Origin: Nitrospirales bacterium
GTDB taxonomy: Bacteria > Nitrospirota > Nitrospiria > Nitrospirales > UBA8639
Direction of reading: 5' to 3'
Length of the DNA stretch: 33,529 bases
Assembly (NCBI GenBank): GCA_021604005.1
Contig: BQIV01000046.1
Location: forward strand, 1 to 33,529
The notes below the pieces were generated by a model that was not told where the DNA came from, searched no databases, and saw only the letters and a program-made list of their open reading frames with translations. The translations under genes were made by a program, and so were the position numbers. Of the stretch, positions 1-9,935 are shown one piece after another. Numbering within the stretch: position 1 is the first letter of the stretch; each line of letters starts with the position of its first letter.

Positions 1-138
1 CCCATTCGAGCCTGGGAGGGCAGACGCCAGATCAGGTCTACTTTCAACAACTGCCGCAGTTACACGCGGCGTAATTCAACGAGGAGTGTTCCACTTATCG
101 TTGCCCAATGAGTTGTTCAAAAAACCGGGGCCACTTCT
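1..138 (+). mobile_element. Right end of an IS3-family insertion sequence (transposase C-terminus plus terminal repeat)
   Basis: Positions 3-74 encode the last 23 residues of an IS3-type DDE transposase (OrfB), reading HSSLGGQTPDQVYF and ending LPQLHAA before a TAA stop. The H-S-x-L-G-x-x-T-P motif is the usual tail of IS3-family integrase cores. The element probably ends at 138: read inward on the other strand the end is TAGAAGTGGCCCCGG, which resembles IS2-group ends (IS2 starts TAGACTGGCCCC, from memory). Everything upstream lies outside the window, so the left end and any target duplication cannot be checked. The KAP-type reading frame starts immediately after this boundary, so the element appears to have inserted into that gene or deleted its 5' part. 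Confidence 0.8.
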
Positions 139-141
139 AAC

Positions 142-2013
142 TTGCATACGTTACTAAGTAACACTCTCCAAGAAAAAGTAAAGGATCTCGTTCCTAACCT
201 CGGTAAAAAATTGTTGCAAGCTGGGCCAATTATCAGCTCAGCTTTAGCACTAACACCTGCAGGCCCACTAGCAGCGCTAACAGGTCAATCTCTCGATTTT
301 GCAAAGCGATTCTTCCCGGAAGAAGACACATTAGAAAAAACATTTCAAAAGTTATCTGAAATTTTGGAAAGAGAAAAACGGCGATTTGTCATCATTGTCG
401 ATGATATTGATCGTTTGAGCCCTGATGAAGCTCTAGCAATATTTAGAGTAGTGAAATCTGTTGGACGCTTGCCGAATGTCATGTACTTGCTGGTATTTGA
501 CCGTGAACTAGCCGAAAAGGCAATTAAAGAAAGATATCCGTCTGAAGGCCCGCATTTTCTTGAAAAAATTATTCAAGCGAGCGTTGAAGTTCCTGTTCCG
601 CTACGTACTGACCTTAATCATGCTGTGCTTATGTCCATAGAAAAAATATGTGGCCCTTTGGATGAGTCAAAGAAGACTCGTATATTAAACAGCTTTTATG
701 ATGTTGTTGCGCCATATATTAATACACCAAGGCATGTCGTACGCTTTCAAAACGCAATTAGTGTTTCTTGGCCCGCTATAGCAAACGAGATTAGTTTGGC
801 CGACTTCATTGCTCTTGAAACACTCAGGTTATATGAGCCAAGTCTATTTCAAGCAATACGCTCAAACAAATCCAAGTTGTGTGGGTTGGATAGTCAAAAT
901 AATCCTAGAGCCGAAAATAAGTTTCTCTCTTTTCTTGATGATGTTCACGAAAACAAAAAAGATACAGCCAAATTGGCTTTACAGCGTTTGTTCCCAAGAA
1001 TGGAAGATATTAACTATGTAGAAGGTTTTCTCAAAAAATGGGATGCGGAACGTCGTGTTTGTATTGAGAAGCATTTTGATACGTATTTTAGGCTTTCATT
1101 AAGTAGTGAAGCTCTTTCTATAAAAAGAATTGATGAAATTATTGAGCATATTGATGAACCTGACTATGTTCATGAAATTTTCAGAGAGGCCGCTTTATCG
1201 CGAAGGCGTTCTGGTACTTCAATGATTCCGATTTTACTTGATGAGCTCATTACGCACGCGTCCAAAATAGAAAAAGGAAAAGTTCAACCGTTTTTAAATG
1301 CTATTTTTGAAATTCATGACGATATAGATTTGGATATTGACGAGGATAGAGGCATGTATGCAGTAGGTGATACCTCGCGACGCTATCATTGGCTTATTCG
1401 TAGTTTAACGCGTGATCGTTTTACAATAGCTGAGCGCACTGATCTTTATTTAGCAGCTACTCGAAATGCATCTTTGGGATGGCTTGTTGACTTTGTTTCT
1501 TCCGCCAAAAGCGATTATAGTGAACGTAAAGCGCCAAGAAGAGAAGAAGATTGTTTAATAAGGCAAGATGCTATCCAAGAGCTGGTTCAGCGCGCCGTAG
1601 CATCTATTCGATCAGCTGCGAGTGATAATCAACTGCTACTTCATCGGGATCTTCTTAGCATTTTGTATTTTTGGCGCGATTTTCTTGGGAATGATCCTGC
1701 TGAAGTAAGAATGTGGACCGATGCCTTACTTGATAATGGCGAGGCGCTCGTTATTTTAGCAAAAGCGTTTACTGGTGAATCTTGGTCTTATGCGCAAGGA
1801 GGCTTTGGCCGTCTTGGTGATAACGTTGCAACTCGAAATAGTACTGTAAGAATTGATGAGAATACTGATATCATTGACCAAGAGAAATTTAGATTAAAAC
1901 TAGAAGAATTACAGTCTAATGGACGTTTACAAGAAAATGATCAGAGATTGGTAGATGAATTTTTAAATACTTGGAAAAATAAGCTGGAAGTAAAAGACGA
2001 AGATATATTCTAA
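142..2013 (+). pseudogene. 5'-truncated KAP-family P-loop NTPase
   Basis: The 623 codons from a TTG at 142 carry a KAP-type Walker B region (FVIIVDDIDRLSPDEA, residues 82-97, acidic cluster at 87-90). It is followed by the sensor-like stretch NVMYLLVFDRELAEKAI, typical of KAP ATPases, which are found in membrane-linked and phage-defence settings. The Walker A loop (GxxxxGKS) that should lie N-terminal to this is absent, and the frame runs open back into the IS3 end, so the N-terminus has been lost. The long C-terminal half (roughly 200-620) is helical-looking with no domain I recognise. The gene is clearly more AT-rich than the following operon, which suggests horizontal acquisition. Without a P-loop it should not bind ATP normally. 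The TTG start is only the first available one and may not be used. Confidence 0.75.
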
Positions 2014-2173
2014 TCGTGCCATAATTATTTAATTGGAATGTCCGCTTTTGGCCGACTGCCGCCTGATAACCGACCCTATTCCCAACGTCCACTTTTGAGC
2101 TGAACTATCACACCCTGTCGGGTCAGAATCGAGTTATAACAGTATAATTTGCACAGCATAGAACCCGCGTTTA

Positions 2174-2530
2174 TTACTTCTTCTGCCACTGGCCATTTGG
2201 CAATTGAATATAATGGCCAGGGCTGGTTTTAGACAGCGCGGTCTTTCCCGCTAACGTTTCTACGGCCTTGAGCGTCGTGTTATTTCGCTTTGCCACTTCC
2301 TGGTACTTGGCTTTGCGTTTTTGATTGACCTCATTCATCAGTGCCTTCATCTCTGGTGGAGCTGTTGGAGTGACAAGCCCAAGATAGCCGCTCACCTTCT
2401 CGCCAAGAAATCCTTGCGATTTGGCTTCCTCTAGCGTTGCGGCGAATGCCGTGTGTCCAGTATAGAGGCCCATAGCGAGGAGCACAATCATGAATGTCTT
2501 CCATATGATTGAATGATGTCGTCGGGTCAT
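2174..2530 (-). CDS. ydbL: YdbL family protein (DUF1318)
   Basis: A 118-aa periplasmic protein of the YdbL/DUF1318 family. A signal peptide ends near AFA, followed by the family's conserved start TLEEAKSQGFLGEKVSGYLG and the tail motif IQLPNGQWQKK. It is the last gene of a ydbH-ynbE-ydbL operon. In E. coli these three products form a complex that helps move phospholipid to the outer membrane; YdbL modulates YdbH-YnbE. I chose the ATG at 2530 because GGAG lies six bases upstream; an ATG four codons earlier (2542) has no ribosome-binding site. The gene begins 17 bases after the ynbE stop, so it is probably co-transcribed. Confidence 0.85.
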   Translation of the reverse strand: MTRRHHSIIWKTFMIVLLAMGLYTGHTAFAATLEEAKSQGFLGEKVSGYLGLVTPTAPPEMKALMNEVNQKRKAKYQEVAKRNNTTLKAVETLAGKTALSKTSPGHYIQLPNGQWQKK

Positions 2531-2547
2531 CGCGTTCTCCATTCTGA

Positions 2548-2766
2548 CTAGAAGAGGTTACTATCTTCAGAAAGTATTTGATCAAGCTCTTTTTCAACTT
2601 TCACGCGAACTTCATGGTCAATTTTGACATTGAGATTAATGGTAATAGGTTTTTCTGGCGCGGCGACTTCTACTCGTGCGGTTGGTGTACAACTGGTGGA
2701 TGAGAGCAGTAGCGCGATAAGGCACAAGACGATGGATACCAGGAGCAACGTACGGCGTCTATTCAT
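2548..2766 (-). CDS. ynbE: YnbE family lipoprotein
   Basis: A 72-aa lipoprotein: basic start MNRRRT, hydrophobic segment, lipobox-like STSC with the lipidated Cys at residue 26, then the family signature PEKPITINLNVKIDHEVRV. In E. coli, YnbE is an outer-membrane lipoprotein that partners with YdbH, completing a periplasmic lipid bridge. The start at 2766 is preferred over the upstream in-frame ATG at 2799 because AAGGT precedes it at reasonable spacing and it gives a proper signal peptide. It sits between ydbH and ydbL on the same strand. Confidence 0.85.
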   Translation of the reverse strand: MNRRRTLLLVSIVLCLIALLLSSTSCTPTARVEVAAPEKPITINLNVKIDHEVRVKVEKELDQILSEDSNLF

Positions 2767-2864
2767 GGTGTATTGACCTTCGTGAAATTGTCTGTGCATG
2801 TGTGTGATCGGTACGGCATTTCTTCATCTGTAAGCCGGCGGCGAGCCGAGTATTCAGTGCAAGG

Positions 2865-5717
2865 CTAGAGTCCTTGTATCAGCTTTTCCCCTGAACTCTG
2901 GATCAACTCATCTATTGTTCCTTCGATGTCTTTGGCGACTTGTAAGCTCTGTAAGAGCGCTGGGATGTTTTCTTCAACATTCAGATTAAAGTGGATCGGT
3001 TTTCCACGATGCAGGTTGGGATTTTTCCCCTTAATCTTGGTTGCAAGCAGCAACTTTCCCGTGTGGTCGTAGTCAACCCCTACTGTCAGCGCATCATAGT
3101 GGAAATTGTTGAGTGCTTGCAAAACCAAATTCATATCCTTGCTCGTTTGTTTCAGAGTTTTTGCGGTACCTTCCGCCGTTTGGTACCGTATCATACCACC
3201 TGGCGGGCGTGCCGCAAGTTTTCCATTGTGCACTTCCACTCCGTTATCCGTGAGCAAGACCGGAATGGTTCCATCAATCAATCCGGTGCCGTGAAGCCCT
3301 TCTTGTTGTTCGAGATTGAGAATGGCTCCAATATCAAGGCCTTGTGCATGGACGGTCAGTTGAGTTCTGGATTGAGACGCATCGAAGACAAAGGCATCAC
3401 TGGAAACATTTCCAGCAAACATCTCGGCTGAAAACATGCGTATATTCGCGCGAGGAATGCTGGAGTTTGGAATGTGGTTTAACAGGAAATTCATGGAAAT
3501 ATTCGAAATGGTTACACCGGTTTCCACTTTTGCGAGTGTCAGCGTTCCCGGAGCTGGCATGGACCATGTGTCGGTGCCAACCACGGTCATTGCTGTGCTC
3601 AACCCGTCAAAAATAATATTCTCGTAATGGCCTCCAAGATGATCGACGTTGAGATCAGCCTGTGCCCGTGTGAGAGAAACCGGTTGTTGGTCCGTATTCC
3701 TCGGCAGCGTCCAGAAGGCTTCAGCCTTGGCGGAAATCTGTCCGGTGGTGATATCAAGAGGATATGTCCACGGTGTAATGCTGGTTCGAAGATTGAACGC
3801 GGAGGGTGAAAAGGTGACCGGGGCAAGTTTCATGTGGAAACTGCCCTTTCGAGTCGTGACGTCTTGGTGTAGTCGTCCATAGAGGGACACCTGCGTGTCC
3901 GATGTTTGTCCAAGTAGATTAACAAGGAGAGCATGCGGATTCGCAGAAAATTGAAACTTCCAATTGGTTGTTGGAGGTGTCACGTCTTGGATGGTGGTTG
4001 AGATCCCCAAGAGAACCATCTCCCCAGAGGTTTGCCACGTTGAGAGTGAGCCTTGCAATTCATGGATGGAGACTTTGGCCTGTTGTATTGCGACTGCCTG
4101 GTCTTTCCATGATATCTCAGGCGTATTGATTCTCAGAAAGAGGGGATTCGTTTCCCATTGTTGGTCTTTAAGATTGTAGGTAGCCGTAAATTTTTTTGTG
4201 AATGTGAGATCGGCTTGAGGTATGAGAATCTCATTGATTGGAAGCAGGCTCATGCGTAAGGACGATTGCGGCGCAAGCGAGGCAGCCAGCTTTTCCTTTC
4301 GCACAGACAGCTCTCCTGAAAGCTTCCATTGTAGGTGTTTGATTGGGAGGTCAGGTTCGAGTTGTGTGTCTACTGTTCCTGAAAACGCATAGGTTCCGTT
4401 TGCGGAAAGATTCTGCATCGATGAGCCTGCCATTTGCGTCAACGAACATTCCAGGTCGACCGGGAAGTCTTGAATGTGATAGCGACTGAGAATGAGCCCG
4501 TCTATGTTCAACGAAGGGGGCGTCGTGTTGAGGTCTATGCGGCCTGAGAGAGGTTTGGGAAACCGTATGGATAGGTGGTGCCCGGTTCGTGGTATCATCG
4601 TACGTAGAGGATCCGGGATTGGGAGTTGGTCAACGAGCACGGTGCTGGATGCCTCCGAGTCTTTTGAAAATTTCCAGGAAATGGTGTCATGTGTGGCGGC
4701 AAAGGTCCCATTGACCTTCACGTCGATGTGTTGGCCATAGGGGCGAAATTGCGGCAGGGCCGCGCGGACTTGGAATGTGCCGTCCAGCGCCCCGACTTTT
4801 TCTCTCACGAGGGAATTGATCGTAACCGAATGGGGAATGGTCCCGTTCCAATTCGCTATGATGGTTCCGGACATCTGCAAGAAGTCACGCTCGATGGGAA
4901 CGAACAACTTGACGAGTTTGATGACATTGGGGATATCGATGTCGAGAGACCCTTGTACTTGAACGGTGTCAGCAATGCGTGTTGCGTGTGACGTCATGCG
5001 GGCAAGCGTTGGTGGAGTGGAGGCTGGAGAGAGCATGGCCAAACTGATATCGCCTATCGACGTTCCCGATAACGTGATGTCGTAATCCGGAATGTTCGCT
5101 CCCTGAATAAAGAAGTGCGTGTGCAGTGCTTCCTGTCGTGTGTCCACCGTTCCATCGACGCGGATGTGTTGCAAGGGGTCGTCTCCTAGTGAACGATCGA
5201 TTGCTATGTGCCCGATAATCAGTTGTTCAAAAGGGAGTCTGGGAAAGGGCAAAAGCATCTCATCGATGGTAAAAGATGGACTGTGTGGGGCTGAGAAACT
5301 GGCGGGTGCTTGTTCTGCAGGAGGCTTGGATGATACGGGTTTGATCGCCAGTTCTCCGTTCCCGATAACGATTTGAGCTAACTGCCCATCGAATAGTTGA
5401 GGAAGTTGATATGTCATCTCAATATTATGGAATGTGCCTTGGTATGAAGCTTCAGCAATATCTTTTTGAAACGTCAGCATATGGATTGGGAGGGAATGCG
5501 TCGTAGGATATCCGAGGCGAATTGAGACATGCGTGAACCCCTGTTGCGTTAAGGCTTCAGTGAGTACGGTTGAGGCGATGTAAGGAAATCCACTGTAGCC
5601 AGCGATTGAGAGCAATAGAAGTCCTAATAACCACCACCAGAGTCTTCCCCGTCGATTCTTGGCTACAGTCTCTTGTTGGTCCGGATATTCGGTTTTTTGT
5701 TGTTGGAGTTTCTGCAT
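2865..5717 (-). CDS. ydbH: YdbH-like AsmA-superfamily inner-membrane protein
   Basis: A 950-aa protein with one N-terminal membrane anchor (about residues 25-50, LWWWLLGLLLLSIAGYSGF), then a long beta-rich periplasmic body with repeated short strands, as in AsmA-like bridge proteins. The C-terminal region has the YdbH-type segment with LHGTGLIDGTIPVLL and PPGGMIRY. E. coli YdbH (about 880 aa) is one of three partly redundant AsmA-like proteins (with TamB and YhdP) that carry phospholipids toward the outer membrane. Identity is supported by the family motif and by the downstream ynbE and ydbL in the order seen in E. coli. The start at 5717 has no obvious ribosome-binding site. It is transcribed divergently from glnS, sharing a 93-bp intergenic region. 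The many plus-strand open frames inside are shadows. Confidence 0.82.
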   Translation of the reverse strand: MQKLQQQKTEYPDQQETVAKNRRGRLWWWLLGLLLLSIAGYSGFPYIASTVLTEALTQQGFTHVSIRLGYPTTHSLPIHMLTFQKDIAEASYQGTFHNIEMTYQLPQLFDGQLAQIVIGNGELAIKPVSSKPPAEQAPASFSAPHSPSFTIDEMLLPFPRLPFEQLIIGHIAIDRSLGDDPLQHIRVDGTVDTRQEALHTHFFIQGANIPDYDITLSGTSIGDISLAMLSPASTPPTLARMTSHATRIADTVQVQGSLDIDIPNVIKLVKLFVPIERDFLQMSGTIIANWNGTIPHSVTINSLVREKVGALDGTFQVRAALPQFRPYGQHIDVKVNGTFAATHDTISWKFSKDSEASSTVLVDQLPIPDPLRTMIPRTGHHLSIRFPKPLSGRIDLNTTPPSLNIDGLILSRYHIQDFPVDLECSLTQMAGSSMQNLSANGTYAFSGTVDTQLEPDLPIKHLQWKLSGELSVRKEKLAASLAPQSSLRMSLLPINEILIPQADLTFTKKFTATYNLKDQQWETNPLFLRINTPEISWKDQAVAIQQAKVSIHELQGSLSTWQTSGEMVLLGISTTIQDVTPPTTNWKFQFSANPHALLVNLLGQTSDTQVSLYGRLHQDVTTRKGSFHMKLAPVTFSPSAFNLRTSITPWTYPLDITTGQISAKAEAFWTLPRNTDQQPVSLTRAQADLNVDHLGGHYENIIFDGLSTAMTVVGTDTWSMPAPGTLTLAKVETGVTISNISMNFLLNHIPNSSIPRANIRMFSAEMFAGNVSSDAFVFDASQSRTQLTVHAQGLDIGAILNLEQQEGLHGTGLIDGTIPVLLTDNGVEVHNGKLAARPPGGMIRYQTAEGTAKTLKQTSKDMNLVLQALNNFHYDALTVGVDYDHTGKLLLATKIKGKNPNLHRGKPIHFNLNVEENIPALLQSLQVAKDIEGTIDELIQSSGEKLIQGL

Positions 5718-5800
5718 TATGGTTGATTGCGGTACTATGGCTGAATTACTGCACGTGTGACGAGACCGTCAAGAGTTGAGCCATTCATGAATTCTGAAAA

Positions 5801-5806
5801 AAGGAG
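5801..5806 (+). promoter_or_regulatory. Ribosome-binding site fixing the glnS start
   Basis: AAGGAG five bases upstream of ATG 5811. The reading frame is open further upstream to a GTG at 5757 and an ATG at 5787, but neither has a comparable site, so this SD decides the start. Confidence 0.8.
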
Positions 5807-5810
5807 CAAC

Positions 5811-7505
5811 ATGACCTCGGACAGTTCCTCAGGTTCCAAAGACTTTATTCGTACGCTGATTGCGCAAGATGTGAAGGCGGGAAAGCATGGAGGACGCGTA
5901 CATACGCGGTTTCCGCCGGAACCCAACGGCCATCTTCATATCGGTCATGCCAAGGCCATTTGTTTAAATTTTACTGTGGCAGAAGAACAGCACGGGCGCT
6001 ATAACCTCCGGTTCGATGATACCAATCCCAGCAAGGAACATGTCGATTATGTGACGTCGATCCAAGAAGATATCCGATGGTTGGGCTTTGATTGGGAAGA
6101 TCGATTATTTCACGCATCTGACTATTTTGAGCAATTGTACCAATTTGCGGTCAAACTCATTCGTGATGGAAATGCCTATGTTGACAGTTTATCGGCTGAC
6201 GAGATTCGTGCCAATCGAGGAACCTTAACCGAATCTGGGACGGACAGTCCGCATCGCATTCGTTCCGTTACCGAGAATCTTGACCTCTTCGCACGAATGC
6301 GTGCCGGAGAATTTGAGGATGGCGCGCATGTGCTTCGAGCCAAAATCGATATGACATCGCCCAATATCAATCTGCGCGATCCAACGCTTTATCGCATCCG
6401 CCGGGTACCCCATTATCGGGCCGGCAATGCTTGGAATATCTATCCAACGTATGATTTTGCTCACCCGCTCTCGGATTCACTCGAAGGCATTACACATTCC
6501 CTGTGTACGTTAGAGTTCCAGGATCATCGTCCGCTCTATGAATGGGTGTTGAACGCCTGTCAGGTTGACTGTCATTCGCAACAGATTGAGTTTGCGCGGC
6601 TCAACATGAATTATACCGTCATGAGTAAACGGAAGCTGCTGCAACTCGTCGATGAGGGGCATGTCTCAGGGTGGGACGATCCGCGCTTACTCACGCTAAA
6701 AGGATTGCGTCGTCGGGGCTACACGCCGGAATCTATTCGTACCTTTTGTGAACAAGTCGGAGTAGCCAAGCGTGACGGTATCATTGAAATGCCGGCATTG
6801 GAACATGCGATACGAGAAGATTTAAATCGACGGGCCTTTCGCGTGATGGCGGTGCTGCATCCCTTGAAAGTGATCATTGATAACTTTCCGGAAGGTCAGG
6901 TGGAAGACATGAATGCGGTGAACAATCCTGAAGATGCCGCTGCCGGTTCGCGGACCGTGCCTTTTTCTCGTGAACTCTATATTGAGCAGGATGACTTTCG
7001 TGAAGATCCACCCAAAAAGTTTTTCCGTATGACACCGGGACAAGAGGTTCGATTACGTTATGCCTATATCGTTCGGTGCGAGCGAGTTGTGAAGGATGAA
7101 CAAACCGGCGCAATTCTCGAAGTGCATTGTACCTACGACCCGGACACCCGAAGTGGAGGGCCGCAAGCCGGTCGAAAGGTCAAAGGCACGCTCCATTGGG
7201 TGTCAGCAGCACATGCGGTGTCAGCGGAAGTCAGGCTCTATGAATCCTTGTTTACGAAAGCCAACCCTGCTGAAGAGAAAAATGGTGTTGATTTTCGTTC
7301 GTATCTTAATCCTGATTCATTGCACATCTTACCGAATTGCCAAGTTGAGCCGAGTCTTGCTGATGCCAAGCCGGGAACGCCGTATCAATTTGAGCGGCAA
7401 GGTTATTTTTGTGTGGATTCTGATACGACAGCGGACAAGCTGGTGTTTAACCGTACCGTTGCCTTACGTGATTCTTGGGCCAAAATTGAGAAAAAATCGC
7501 AATGA
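5811..7505 (+). CDS. glnS: Glutaminyl-tRNA synthetase
   Basis: Class I aminoacyl-tRNA synthetase charging tRNA-Gln, 564 aa from the chosen start, close to E. coli GlnRS (554 aa). The HIGH motif is in [15 protein letters not shown] (residues 36-50) and the KMSKS-equivalent is VMSKR (270-274). The GlnRS-type context is [10 protein letters not shown] and, in the anticodon-binding half, the beta-barrel region with [16 protein letters not shown]. The GlnRS-type KMSKS variant and the C-terminal beta-barrels separate it from GltX. The presence of glnS implies direct glutaminylation of tRNA-Gln, although it does not exclude a GatCAB route elsewhere. It is divergent from ydbH. No operon partner is seen downstream. 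Confidence 0.97.
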   Translation: MTSDSSSGSKDFIRTLIAQDVKAGKHGGRVHTRFPPEPNGHLHIGHAKAICLNFTVAEEQHGRYNLRFDDTNPSKEHVDYVTSIQEDIRWLGFDWEDRLFHASDYFEQLYQFAVKLIRDGNAYVDSLSADEIRANRGTLTESGTDSPHRIRSVTENLDLFARMRAGEFEDGAHVLRAKIDMTSPNINLRDPTLYRIRRVPHYRAGNAWNIYPTYDFAHPLSDSLEGITHSLCTLEFQDHRPLYEWVLNACQVDCHSQQIEFARLNMNYTVMSKRKLLQLVDEGHVSGWDDPRLLTLKGLRRRGYTPESIRTFCEQVGVAKRDGIIEMPALEHAIREDLNRRAFRVMAVLHPLKVIIDNFPEGQVEDMNAVNNPEDAAAGSRTVPFSRELYIEQDDFREDPPKKFFRMTPGQEVRLRYAYIVRCERVVKDEQTGAILEVHCTYDPDTRSGGPQAGRKVKGTLHWVSAAHAVSAEVRLYESLFTKANPAEEKNGVDFRSYLNPDSLHILPNCQVEPSLADAKPGTPYQFERQGYFCVDSDTTADKLVFNRTVALRDSWAKIEKKSQ

Positions 7506-7732
7506 TTTGTCAACACCAGGGGTACGTTATGTGGAGAAGTGCATGCTCGGAGTCTAACTTGGTATTGGGTTTCGAATATGGTTTCTCTTTCTCAAACTAT
7601 GGATGTGTTTGGCCAGCTATCTCATGGAAGTCATTGGCCATGCGTTGAGGGAAGGAAGAAGGGATTGAGGTTTTCTTTGTAGTGTGTCAAGATTTGTGAA
7701 GCACGGAGCACGAATTATCTTCTATTATCTGA

Positions 7733-7840
7733 AGGGCACCTCTAAAAACTAGGATTTTTTCGTGAGGGCAAGGAAGCTGTGCGCGCAAAACCGCAGTGTA
7801 TGAAAATACATGAGGAAAGGACGGTTTTTAGAGGCGCCCT
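7733..7840 (+). repeat. Hairpin-forming MITE-like intergenic repeat, copy 1 (internally deleted)
   Basis: A 108-bp element with 16-bp terminal inverted repeats: AGGGCACCTCTAAAAA at 7733-7748 and its complement with one mismatch at 7825-7840. An inner stem TGTAT/ATACA lies around a gaaa loop. It shares the terminal repeats and the internal block GAGGGCAAGGAAGC with copy 2 at 11935-12077, which is in the opposite orientation and about 35 bp longer. It has no coding capacity, so it is a non-autonomous element or a REP-like repeat. The two bases GA flank both ends, which could be a target duplication but may be chance. It lies 33 bp before the start of the DUF1579 gene. Confidence 0.85.
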
Positions 7841-7873
7841 GAAAAGAAACTTATGTTGCGAGAGGGTGTATTC

Positions 7874-8527
7874 ATGAAGTTATGTACGTCTCAACGGTCG
7901 GTCGGCGGGGTCGTGAGTGTCATCAGTCTCTGTCTTGTGTTTGCGAGCCTGTCGTATGCGTCAGATGGGCATGAGCCAACAGGATCGCACGGTACGCCGA
8001 TGGATCCTGCCATGAAAGCTATGATGGAAAAGTGGCAAGCGTATGCCTCGCCCAATGACAATCATGAAGTATTAAATCCCTTGGTGGGGACATGGAGTCA
8101 TGTGGTGAAATGGTGGATGAAGCCAGGAAGCGTTCCAGAGGTGTCGAAAGGTACGAGTGAAACGAAATGGTTGATGGGAGGGCGTTATCTCCAACATACC
8201 GCAACGGGAATGTCGATGGGGCAACCGTTTGAAGGAATGGGATTTACGGGGTTCGATAATAAGAAAAGAAAATACCAGACCATCTGGATGGATAATATGG
8301 GAACAGGCATAATGACCGGTGAAGGTACGTATGATCCCAGTCAAAAGACGTTAACCGATCATGGTCTGTATACGGATGCCTTGATGGGCCAGCGGGCTTA
8401 CCGTGGAGTCGTCACGATTATCGACGACAATCATCATAAATATGAGATGTACAGCTTAGACCAGTCTGGACAAGAATTCCGTATGATGGAAATCGTCTAC
8501 ATACGGACAAACGATCATGCGAAATGA
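7874..8527 (+). CDS. DUF1579 family secreted protein
   Basis: A 217-aa protein with a signal peptide (MKLCTSQRS, hydrophobic core, cleavage after SYA) and a DUF1579 domain. The domain opens with HEVLNPLVGTWSHVVKWWMK, then has KWLMGGRYLQHTATG and a GFTGFDNKKRKYQTIWMDN stretch, the usual family landmarks. DUF1579 proteins are small lipocalin-like beta-barrels of unknown function. The histidine- and methionine-rich stretch just after the signal peptide (HEPTGSHGTPMDPAMKAMM) could bind metal, but that is only a possibility. I chose ATG 7874 (GAGAGGG upstream) rather than the in-frame ATG at 7853, because it gives a clean signal peptide. It appears monocistronic, with a hairpin repeat directly upstream. 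Confidence 0.8.
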   Translation: MKLCTSQRSVGGVVSVISLCLVFASLSYASDGHEPTGSHGTPMDPAMKAMMEKWQAYASPNDNHEVLNPLVGTWSHVVKWWMKPGSVPEVSKGTSETKWLMGGRYLQHTATGMSMGQPFEGMGFTGFDNKKRKYQTIWMDNMGTGIMTGEGTYDPSQKTLTDHGLYTDALMGQRAYRGVVTIIDDNHHKYEMYSLDQSGQEFRMMEIVYIRTNDHAK

Positions 8528-9209
8528 TAAGCCTGGTGCTACGAATGTCATGGGTGGCACGAGCGTGCCATTCATGATGTACGTCTGACATCATGTTCCT
8601 ACCGAGTGCTTCTGTCTCCGTATAGCTGTTTTCCCCAATGCCCTCACTCTCTTGATTGCCTGTAATCCCTTCTATGGCAAACCCTATACGCTCTAAACAG
8701 CAACATACCATAAGCTCTGTGCCATATAATGTTTCAATACACGGAAGCTAGAGCCGTTCCGGTTCTCGTTTGCTCATACGACGTGTGTCGTTACGTTTTC
8801 TATGTGATGTCAATTTGGCTGAATGTCTGTATCCTTAAGGCATGTGATCCCACGTTTAATGTTCCCTGTCGGGAAGGAATGTGACGCGCCTGTAGCACCG
8901 GGATTTGCTTGACTCGTTTCGTAGACATGAGATGTCTATGAGGTTTGGAGCATTCCGATGTCATCTTTTTGACATGGAGCGTCAAGATCTAAATGGATAC
9001 AGGGAGTTATCTTTCCCGATACAGACCTGCAGCAGGACGATAGTCTAGGGGGCCATGAGGTTTGCCTCGTCTAATATATTGATTTTATGGATGAAAATCG
9101 TATGTATCGAGTCTTGCGTCATGAATGATTTCCATGGCATTGCGCTTGCTCTCTTAACAGGAAAAATGTGAATTCAAACTTATCACAATGTTAAGAGAGG
9201 ATCTCCGCA
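8528..9209. other. Gene-poor interval, 682 bp
   Basis: No convincing gene on either strand. Short frames on the minus strand lack ribosome-binding sites or family motifs. A 38-codon plus-strand frame from ATG 9055 is open but its G-run is too close to the start. One small inverted repeat, ATGTCA/TGACAT around TCTTTT (8958-8975), is visible. The last 60 bp should carry the promoter of the 79-aa gene. I see nothing else. Confidence 0.5.
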
Positions 9210-9449
9210 ATGCGAAACTTACTTGTAGAAAAAACAACGCAAGCTCCAGATACGTCTTACATGGGCATCCAGCCTATTGAGAATTCGGCACGTCTGCTTG
9301 GACTTGCCCAAGGGCTCGACCGGAAGCAGCGCTATGAGAAAATGGTTGAGAGTGTGTATGGAGAGCCTGACGCAGCGAACCGGTTGTTATTAAAGACTCT
9401 CTGTTTGTCGGCGATTGATGAATCTCACGTTGACTATACAGAAAATTAG
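9210..9449 (+). CDS. Small conserved-looking hypothetical protein (79 aa)
   Basis: A short soluble protein with no signal peptide, membrane segment or recognisable domain. It is predicted mostly helical, with a charged middle (GLDRKQRYEKMVESVYGEPDAANRL) and an acidic end. GAGAGG sits nine bases before the ATG, which is the main evidence that it is translated. Codon use resembles its neighbours. It is a monocistronic small gene between two large non-coding stretches. The function is unknown; I do not recognise the family. Confidence 0.55.
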   Translation: MRNLLVEKTTQAPDTSYMGIQPIENSARLLGLAQGLDRKQRYEKMVESVYGEPDAANRLLLKTLCLSAIDESHVDYTEN

Positions 9450-9935
9450 TGAACCGATGAGTCACGACAACCCTGCGTCTCGCTATGGGAATGATGATGT
9501 GTCTGATAGATGGAGATCTCTCCGTTCGGATCGTTGTATAGTGTTGTGCCGCGACGTATCGCGTGCGTCGTCGCGGCCTTGTTGCCGAGTGACTTTTCCT
9601 TCCTCTTCGTGCTCAATCCCTGTGTGTGAAGGGGTACTCTGAGCACCACCTGCCTCTGTTGCCTGCATTTTTAGCATTTTTTTAGAAATTGCCGATATAT
9701 GTATTGGGGGAGTATGTCCGAGTCGTACTTTCCTGTGAGATAGAGACTGTGTGCTGTAGATGTGTCACATTGTCTTTGACGTTTGCCGTGCAGGTCTTTG
9801 TCCTCTAGCCGTTCTATTTGGTTTCCGTAAGTATGATGTAGGTTCGTGCGCCGTCTCGACTCCCTGCGCCAGACACGTCAAATGGGGAGAGGCCAATTCG
9901 GCCAGGAGTTATTGGGTTCCCTATAGACGGGAAGA
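9450..9935. other. Gene-poor interval, 486 bp, with a GC-rich stem-loop
   Basis: Overlapping short frames occur on both strands, none with a start signal or recognisable product. A perfect 9-bp stem (GCCGCGACG / CGTCGCGGC, 9548-9556 and 9569-9577, 12-base loop) follows the 79-aa gene by about 100 bp. It lacks a T-tract, so intrinsic termination is doubtful. The remainder is the leader region of the TPR lipoprotein gene. Confidence 0.45.

Noticed and set aside
2991-4991. Several plus-strand open frames inside ydbH
   Set aside because: They overlap a long minus-strand gene with clear family motifs, have no ribosome-binding sites and give low-complexity translations.
5757-5810. GTG 5757 or ATG 5787 as the glnS start
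   Set aside because: Only ATG 5811 has a strong SD (AAGGAG), and the resulting length fits GlnRS.
9548-9577. GC-rich stem-loop as a terminator of the 79-aa gene
   Set aside because: The stem is perfect but no T-run follows and it is 100 bp from the stop; noted only within the gap entry.
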